A stretch of DNA of 64,000 bases from Dactylosporangium fulvum (GTDB taxonomy: Bacteria; Actinomycetota; Actinomycetes; Mycobacteriales; Micromonosporaceae). The stretch lies in NCBI RefSeq assembly GCF_025137375.1, contig NZ_CP073720.1, positions 5,418,501 to 5,482,500 on the forward strand. Direction: 5' to 3'. A model generated the notes under the pieces. That model saw only the letters and a program-made list of their open reading frames with translations, made no database searches and had not been told where the DNA came from. Of this stretch, positions 59,123 to 64,000 are shown piece by piece (the first letter of the stretch is position 1; every line of letters starts with the position of its first letter). A program made the translations under genes and the position numbers.

Positions 59123-60730
59123 TCAGGAGCGGTTGAGCAGCTTGCGAAGCTCCGCCTTGGCAACCTTCCCGCCCGAGCCACGGGGCAGGTCGGCCACGAA
59201 CTCCAGGCGCTCCGGCCAGTTCTCCCGCGAGACGCCGCGGGCGTCGAGGTGGGAGCGCAGCGCGTCCAGGGTCAGCGTGGCACCGTCGCGCAGGACCACA
59301 AACGCGCACACCCGCTCGCCGAACGTCGGGTCCGGCATGGCCACGGCCGCCACCATCGCCACCGACGGGTGCGCGCCTACCTGATCCTCCACCGCGGCGG
59401 CGCTGATGTTCTTGCCGCCCCGGATGATGAAGTCCGACTTGCGGTCGACGACCCGCAGGTAGCCGTCGGCGTCGATCGTGCAGATGTCGCCGGTGAGCAT
59501 CCAGCCGTCGGGGGTGAACAGGGCCTCGTTCGCGGCCGGGTCGGCGAAGTAGCCGAGGCACGTCGCGGGGCCGGCGCAAGCCGCCTGCCCGGGGCCGCCG
59601 GCCGCGGTCACGTCGGTGCCGTCCTCGGCGAACAGCCGCACGTCCATCACGTCGATGATCCGGCCGGCGGTGCGCAGCCGCTGGTCCTCGGTGTCCCGGA
59701 CCGAGGTGCGCGACAGCGCGCCGGTCTCGTTGGAACCGAAGAACTGCAGCACCTTGGCGCCGGTGCGCCGCTCGAACTCGCTGGCCCGCTCGAACGGCAC
59801 CGCCTCGCCGCCGGTGAACATGCACCGCAGCGACGACAGGTCCACCTCGGTGATCAGCGGCGAGTTCAGCATCATGATGAACTGGGTGCTGACGCAGCAC
59901 ACGACGGTGACCCGCTCGCGTTCGATGAGCCGCAACGCCTCGTCGGCGCTGAAGCGGGGCATCACCACGGTGGGCGCGCCGAGGATCGTCGGGGTGAAGT
60001 TGGCCGTCCACTGCGCGAAGCCGTAGGGCGCCGGGATCAGCGTCAGGAAGACGTCGTCGGGGCGCAGGTCGCCGCACTCGACGGCGAGCTGGTGGTAATA
60101 GAACCAGCGGTTCTGGTTGTGCACGACGCACTTCGGCATGCCGGTGGTGCCCGACGTCGAGTTCAGCAGGTGGATCTCGCCGAGGCCGAGCTCGGCACGG
60201 CCGGGCACCGGGTCGGAGGCGGATCCGAACGACGAGGTGAGCACCAGGTGGGTCGTGATGCCGAGGCCCTCGACGATCGCCTCGACCGGCTCGTCGCGGT
60301 GGTGGGAGAGGCTCACGAGCGCGGTCGCGCCGCCGACGGTGAGCAGGTGGCGCACCTCCACCCGGCCGGCACGCGGCCCGATCGCGACGACGACCACCCC
60401 CGCCTTCATCGCCGCGAGGTAGACGACGTGGACCGCGACGCCGTCAGGCAGCAGGACGCCGACGCGGGCGCCGCGGGGCAGGCCCGCGTCGGCGAGCCGA
60501 TGCGCGAACCAGGTCGACCACCTGTCGAACTCCGCCCAGGTCATGCGATCGCCGCCGGCCACGAACGCGATCCCGTCGGGCTGCGTGGCCGCGTGCCGGC
60601 GCACGACGTCGGGGAGCGTCTCCGTGCCCCATCGGCCGATCTCGCCGAGACGGTCGGCGACGTATCGCTCGTGGACGCTGCCGGCCGCCGGAGCCGTGCC
60701 GGGCGGGAAGAACGCTGCGAGGTCCTCCAC
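59123..60730 (-). CDS. Acyl-CoA ligase, paralogue A
   Basis: The 535-residue ANL enzyme has the P-loop LNSTSGTTGMPKCVV, A5 FFGSNETGA, A7 MLTGDICTIDADGYL and the C-terminal GGKVAKAELRK with the catalytic Lys. It closely parallels the ligase at 61544-63085. The GTG at 60730 with GAGAGG upstream is preferred; the longer frame to 60772 would run through the operator palindrome. It is controlled, by position, by the KstR2-like site upstream. Confidence 0.92.
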   Translation of the reverse strand: MEDLAAFFPPGTAPAAGSVHERYVADRLGEIGRWGTETLPDVVRRHAATQPDGIAFVAGGDRMTWAEFDRWSTWFAHRLADAGLPRGARVGVLLPDGVAVHVVYLAAMKAGVVVVAIGPRAGRVEVRHLLTVGGATALVSLSHHRDEPVEAIVEGLGITTHLVLTSSFGSASDPVPGRAELGLGEIHLLNSTSGTTGMPKCVVHNQNRWFYYHQLAVECGDLRPDDVFLTLIPAPYGFAQWTANFTPTILGAPTVVMPRFSADEALRLIERERVTVVCCVSTQFIMMLNSPLITEVDLSSLRCMFTGGEAVPFERASEFERRTGAKVLQFFGSNETGALSRTSVRDTEDQRLRTAGRIIDVMDVRLFAEDGTDVTAAGGPGQAACAGPATCLGYFADPAANEALFTPDGWMLTGDICTIDADGYLRVVDRKSDFIIRGGKNISAAAVEDQVGAHPSVAMVAAVAMPDPTFGERVCAFVVLRDGATLTLDALRSHLDARGVSRENWPERLEFVADLPRGSGGKVAKAELRKLLNRS

Positions 60731-60750
60731 CAAAACACCTCTCTCTACCA

Positions 60751-60764
60751 AACAAGCGCTTGGT
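60751..60764. promoter_or_regulatory. KstR2-type TetR operator
   Basis: AACAAGCGCTTGGT fits the KstR2 consensus AnCAAGnnCTTGnT at every defined position. It lies between the divergent ligase A and thioesterase genes, 21 and 51 bases from the starts. KstR2 controls the cholesterol ring C/D and propionate side-chain genes in mycobacteria and rhodococci; no KstR2-like gene is in the window, so a related TetR protein may be the ligand. Confidence 0.75.
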
Positions 60765-60815
60765 TGTGTCATTCTGTTCCCGGCCGTTCGATGGTGTCAA
60801 GGTGGGAGCGGAGCT

Positions 60816-61418
60816 GTGGACGACGTGTGGGAGGCGCCGATCGGCGCCGAGGTGGCGGTGGCGGTGCCAGCTGACGGCGCCCACGTGGAGCAGCTGATAT
60901 GGCACGGCGACGACAACACCGCCGGCGGGGACCTGACGGTCGTCGTCGCGCGACGCTCCGCCGACGTGGTCACCCTCCGGCTGCGGCGGGGCGAGCGGCT
61001 GGTCGCCGACATCCGGCTGCGCCGCGGCGACGCCCGGACCGGCCGGCCGCACGGGCTGCTGCGCACCGATCCCGGTCCCGGCACGTCCTGCACCCGGCTG
61101 TTCCCGGTCACCGCCGGGGTCACCACCGACCACGTGCCGGACGCCGAGCCGGTGCTGAGCACGCCGTCGCTCATCGCGTTCATGGAGGACACCGCCGCCG
61201 CCGTGCTGCGCCCCCGCTTCGGGCCCGCCACGGCGGCGCTGGGCACCTGGATCGGCATCCGGCACACGGGCCCGGCCCTGCGGGGGCAGACGGTGTCGGT
61301 GACCGCGGTGCTCGCCGAGGTGCGCGGCCGCCGGTACCTCTTCGACGTGGAGGCCACCGTGGACGGCCGCGCGGTCGGCGACGGCCAGGTCGCGCAGACG
61401 CTGATCAGGCTCGACTAG
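60816..61418 (+). CDS. FlK-like hotdog thioesterase with N-terminal extension
   Basis: The 200-residue protein has a C-terminal hotdog domain (from about residue 105) with FlK-type catalytic residues: Thr/Ser in STPSLIAF, Glu in FMEDTAAAVL and His in GIRHTGPALRG. FlK hydrolyses fluoroacetyl-CoA; relatives hydrolyse other short acyl-CoAs. The N-terminal 100 residues (EVAVAVPADGAHVEQLI; VVARRSADVVTLRLRRG) are not part of the family and I do not recognise them. GTG 60816 follows GGAGCGGAG. Confidence 0.8.
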   Translation: MDDVWEAPIGAEVAVAVPADGAHVEQLIWHGDDNTAGGDLTVVVARRSADVVTLRLRRGERLVADIRLRRGDARTGRPHGLLRTDPGPGTSCTRLFPVTAGVTTDHVPDAEPVLSTPSLIAFMEDTAAAVLRPRFGPATAALGTWIGIRHTGPALRGQTVSVTAVLAEVRGRRYLFDVEATVDGRAVGDGQVAQTLIRLD

Positions 61419-61501
61419 TGGTGGCGGGCGGCGGCGCGGGGGTTGCTGCCGATGGCGCCGAGCGCCGCCGCGAAGACCACGAAGGGCAGCTCGGCGGTCA
61501 T
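61415..61501 (-). CDS. Possible 28-residue hydrophobic ORF
   Basis: The frame reads MTAELPFVVFAAALGAIGSN and ends PRAAARHH; all codons end in G or C except the start-flanking ones, unlike random frames here. It could be a small membrane peptide or the C-terminus of a lost gene: the same frame runs upstream to the ligase stop codon at 61546-61544. No ribosome-binding site is seen. Weakly supported. Confidence 0.3.
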   Translation of the reverse strand: MTAELPFVVFAAALGAIGSNPRAAARHH

Positions 61502-61543
61502 CGCCGAGCCCCGGTCGCGGCGATCGGCCGGCAGTCGCTGGAG

Positions 61544-63085
61544 TTACCTCGGCAAGAGTTCCTCCGTGCCGGTGAACCGCCGGGCCGCGTCCGCGCGGAG
61601 CGACGCCTTGTCGACCTTCCCGCCGGTGCCGACGGGCAGCCGGTCCAGCGGCACGAGGTGCTCGGGCCAGTTCTGCTTCGACACCCCGGCGGCGTCGAGG
61701 TGCTCCCGCAGTTCGTCGAGGGTGAGCGGCGCCCGGGTCACCACATAGGCGCAGGCCCGCTCCCCCAGCACCGGATCCGGGGCGGCGACGACCGCGACCT
61801 GCGCCACCGAGGGGTGGCTGCCGACCGCCTCCTCCACGACGAGGGCGCTGACGTTGTGCCCGCCGCGGATGATGAAGTCCGCGACCCGTCCGGTGACGGA
61901 CAGGTAGCCGTCGTCGTCGAGCCCGGCCAGGTCACCGGTGACGAGCCAGCCGTCGGGGCGGAACAGGGCCGCGTTCGCGGCGGCGTCGTCGAGGTAGCCG
62001 GGCGTGCAGCCGGGCCCCCTCGCCGCCACCTGGCCGTGCTCCCCCACCAGGCGCACGTTCATGGCGGGGATCGGGCGGCCCGCGGTGCCGAGCCGGCGTT
62101 CCCGCGGATCGTCCACGGTGGTCACCGAGATCGGGCCGGCCTCGTTCGAGCCGTAGAACTGCAGCACCGCGCAGCCGGTGCGCTCCTCGAACTCGGCGGC
62201 CCGCGACAGCGGCACCCGCTCGCCGCCGGTGAACAGCACCCGCAGCGACGACAGGTCCGCGGCGGCGAACTCCGGCGCGTTGAGCAGCATGATGAACTGG
62301 GCGGTCACCGCGCACAGCACGGTGACCCGGTGCTCCTCGATGAGCCGCAGCGTCTCGGCCGCGTCGAACTCGGCGGTGAGGACGGTCGGGTAGCCGTACA
62401 TGGCGGGCACGACGTGGGCGCTCCACAGCCCGAAGCCGTACGGCGCGGGCAGCATGCTGGCGAACACCTCGTCGGGGCCGAACCGTCCCGCGGCGTGGGC
62501 GAGCGGGCCGAAGAACTTGCGGTTGTTCATCGTCTGCCGCACGCACTTCGGCACCCCGGTCGTGCCGGAGGTCGAGTTGAGGAAGAACAGGTCGTCGGGG
62601 CCGAGCCCGCGCGGCTGCTCCAGCCCGTCCGGGGGCAGCGCGTCGAGGTCGAGCAGCACGTGCCGCCGGGCGCCGCACTGCCGCGCGATCGCGGCCCCGG
62701 AGCGTCCGCGGTGGACGTCCCGGGTGGCCAGGCCCGCGGCGCCGGTCGCGCGCAGCAGGTGGGTGACCTCGGCGTCGCCGGCCCGCGGGCCGATCCCGAC
62801 CGTGACGAGGCCGGCCTTCTGCGCGGCGAGGTAGGCGATGTGGGTGAGTGCCCCGCCGGTGAGCAGCACGGCGAGCCGGTCGCCCGGCGCGAGGCCGCTG
62901 TCCGCGTAGGACCGGGCCAGCCGCGACGACAGGTCGTCGTACTCGCCCCAGGTGAACGTGCCCTCCGGCGCCACGAACGCGACCCGGTCGCGGTCCTGGC
63001 GGGCCACGAGGCCGGCGATCGTGTCGGCGGTCCAGGCGCCGTCGGCGTAGTGGCGATCGACGGTCCGCCGGGGGAACTCAGACAC
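61544..63085 (-). CDS. Acyl-CoA ligase, paralogue B
   Basis: The 513-residue ANL enzyme has the P-loop LNSTSGTTGVPKCVR, A5 FYGSNEAGP, A7 WLVTGDLAGLDDDGYL and A10 GTGGKVDKASLRA with the catalytic Lys. It is a paralogue of the ligase at 59123-60730, sharing the PAPYGFG and CAVTAQFIMLLNAPE segments with it. The start overlaps the stop of the SDR gene upstream by eight bases, so it is the last gene of an operon with the SDR and enoyl-CoA hydratase. Confidence 0.93.
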   Translation of the reverse strand: MSEFPRRTVDRHYADGAWTADTIAGLVARQDRDRVAFVAPEGTFTWGEYDDLSSRLARSYADSGLAPGDRLAVLLTGGALTHIAYLAAQKAGLVTVGIGPRAGDAEVTHLLRATGAAGLATRDVHRGRSGAAIARQCGARRHVLLDLDALPPDGLEQPRGLGPDDLFFLNSTSGTTGVPKCVRQTMNNRKFFGPLAHAAGRFGPDEVFASMLPAPYGFGLWSAHVVPAMYGYPTVLTAEFDAAETLRLIEEHRVTVLCAVTAQFIMLLNAPEFAAADLSSLRVLFTGGERVPLSRAAEFEERTGCAVLQFYGSNEAGPISVTTVDDPRERRLGTAGRPIPAMNVRLVGEHGQVAARGPGCTPGYLDDAAANAALFRPDGWLVTGDLAGLDDDGYLSVTGRVADFIIRGGHNVSALVVEEAVGSHPSVAQVAVVAAPDPVLGERACAYVVTRAPLTLDELREHLDAAGVSKQNWPEHLVPLDRLPVGTGGKVDKASLRADAARRFTGTEELLPR

Positions 63086-63827
63086 CGGACCCTCCGTCGA
63101 TGCGCAGCACAGCGCCCGTGGCGAACCGGGCCTCCGCGGAGCCGAGATACGCGATGGCCGCCGCGACCTCCGCCGGGTCGGCGACGGGCGGGTCCACGAG
63201 CGCCCGCCCGTGCTCGAGCAGTCGCGGATCCGGATCCGGTACCGGCTGCAGCCCCGCCTTCAGCGGCGTGTCCACGGAGCCGGGACAGACGCACGCGACC
63301 CGCACCCCGGACGGCGCGAACTCCACGGCGAGGGACCGGGTCAGCGCGACGACGCCGCCCTTCGCCGCCGAGTAGGCGGCGCTGTACCGCCAGCCGCGCA
63401 CCCCGGCGAGCGAGGCCACGTTGACGATCGCGCCGCGGGCGGCGACGAGGTGCGGCAGGGCGGCCCGGCAGACGAGGAAGGTGCCGGTGAGGTTCACGGC
63501 GAGGATCCGGTCCCACTCGGCGAGGGTCACGTCGGCGGTGTGCGCGTACGAGGCGACGCCGGCGACGTTCGCGACCAGGTCGAGCCGCCCGCCCCAGGCC
63601 GCGACCCGGTCGACGGCGGCGCGCACCGCCTCCTCGTCGCGGATGTCGCAGCGCACGCCGAGCACCCCGTCGAGCTCCCCGTCGAGCTCCCCGTCGGTGT
63701 CGACCGGCGCGGTGTCGAGGCCGGCGACGCGGGCGCCCTCCTCCAGCAGGCGCAGGACGGTGGCCCGGCCGATGCCGGAGGCCGCGCCGGTCACCAGGGC
63801 GACGCGGCCGCCGTACCGCTGCGGCAT
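63078..63827 (-). CDS. Short-chain dehydrogenase/reductase
   Basis: The 249-residue NAD(P)-dependent SDR has TGAASGIG (14-21), an Asp near the end of strand 2 (GLDTAP, favouring NAD), NVAG, Ser in NVASLAG and the catalytic YSAAK. Context between an enoyl-CoA hydratase and an acyl-CoA ligase suggests a hydroxyacyl-CoA dehydrogenase step, but the substrate is not fixed by sequence. The ATG overlaps the upstream stop by one codon pair (ATGA). Confidence 0.93.
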   Translation of the reverse strand: MPQRYGGRVALVTGAASGIGRATVLRLLEEGARVAGLDTAPVDTDGELDGELDGVLGVRCDIRDEEAVRAAVDRVAAWGGRLDLVANVAGVASYAHTADVTLAEWDRILAVNLTGTFLVCRAALPHLVAARGAIVNVASLAGVRGWRYSAAYSAAKGGVVALTRSLAVEFAPSGVRVACVCPGSVDTPLKAGLQPVPDPDPRLLEHGRALVDPPVADPAEVAAAIAYLGSAEARFATGAVLRIDGGSGV

Positions 63828-64000
63828 CAGCGCGCGCCGTCGCGCATGGACCGGGCGTCGTGGCCGGCGAGGGAGTCGGTGCCGATCTCGGCGTTGTGGG
63901 CGTGGGCGACGTGGTGCAGGCCGAACACCGAGTCCATCCCGGCGCGCAGGCCCATCAGGTCCTCGGCCTGGTTGACCGCCTTCTTGGTCAGCGCCAGGCC
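63827..64000 (-). CDS. Enoyl-CoA hydratase/isomerase family, C-terminal part
   Basis: Only the last 57 codons are in the window: LALTKKAVNQAEDLMGLRAG, then MDSVFGLHHVAHAHNAEIGT. This is the C-terminal helical trimerisation region of crotonase-fold enzymes. The rest lies right of the window. It begins the SDR-ligase operon, supporting a beta-oxidation type pathway. Confidence 0.8.
   Translation of the reverse strand, partial: GLALTKKAVNQAEDLMGLRAGMDSVFGLHHVAHAHNAEIGTDSLAGHDARSMRDGAR

Noticed and set aside
57300..60131. A 943-codon minus-strand frame spanning the dehydrogenase and two ligases
   Set aside because: It crosses genes on both strands and has no homology-like features. The true ligase A frame has all ANL motifs.
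60543..60816. A longer thioesterase beginning upstream at 60543
   Set aside because: That frame lies antisense to ligase A and over the operator. GTG 60816 has a ribosome-binding site and is the first start beyond the promoter.

Overview
The window is very GC-rich and gene-dense, with third codon positions almost all G or C. Its gene content is that of a filamentous actinobacterium: a SARP regulator, an S-adenosylmethionine methyltransferase of the DUF574 type, a class I lysyl-tRNA synthetase, an EgtA-type glutamate-cysteine ligase, secreted chitinase and chitosanase, and an HspR-type operator before lon. The Micromonosporaceae (Actinoplanes-like) fit best, but this is inferred from gene content, with no marker rRNA present. 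Many starts carry a TANNNT box 6-7 bases upstream and no Shine-Dalgarno, as in leaderless actinobacterial genes.

Layout. 1-9 kb: end of a WYL regulator, a repeat-rich intergenic region, malate dehydrogenase, a methyltransferase, a PLP aminotransferase, a DUF72 protein, an AlkZ-like protein, endonuclease III and a DUF574 methyltransferase. 9-19 kb: lon, a TetR regulator beside a broken monooxygenase, an MFS exporter, a pentapeptide-repeat protein, a PP2C phosphatase and an NB-ARC/TPR ATPase. 19-25.4 kb: a CAP-domain exoprotein and a tightly packed operon of egtA, a divergent PRPP-synthetase-like gene and a large SARP. 25-43 kb: hemerythrin, P450, GH18 chitinase, a MerR/XRE-like regulator zone with a broken aldo/keto reductase, lipase, sulfite-oxidase-like protein, amidase, LacI regulator, remnants of a subtilase and a CHAT protease, TetR plus cupin, a GGDEF-EAL protein and GH46 chitosanase. 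43-52.7 kb: class I LysRS, HAD phosphatase, LysM-NlpC/P60 hydrolase, a two-component system, a trans-sulfuration enzyme and two alpha/beta hydrolases.

52.7-64 kb is a catabolic gene island. It holds a 2-oxoacid:ferredoxin oxidoreductase (gamma, alpha, beta, plus 2x[4Fe-4S] ferredoxin) with an embedded GntR/FCD regulator, an MDR dehydrogenase, three acyl-CoA ligases, a FlK-like thioesterase, an SDR and the end of an enoyl-CoA hydratase. Together they look like a route that activates a carboxylic acid to a CoA ester, beta-oxidises it and handles a 2-oxoacid. Two palindromes, one GntR-like and one matching the KstR2-type TetR consensus, sit in the two divergent promoter regions and would make this two regulons side by side.

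Two themes run through the window. The first is gene decay by internal or 5' deletion while the neighbouring regulator stays intact (monooxygenase, aldo/keto reductase, subtilase/CHAT pair, VOC and response-regulator scraps). The second is short dispersed palindromic elements in intergenic DNA, including a 226-bp triple-nested inverted repeat with a partial second copy 28.7 kb away. No rRNA, tRNA, CRISPR array, transposase or phage gene was recognised.
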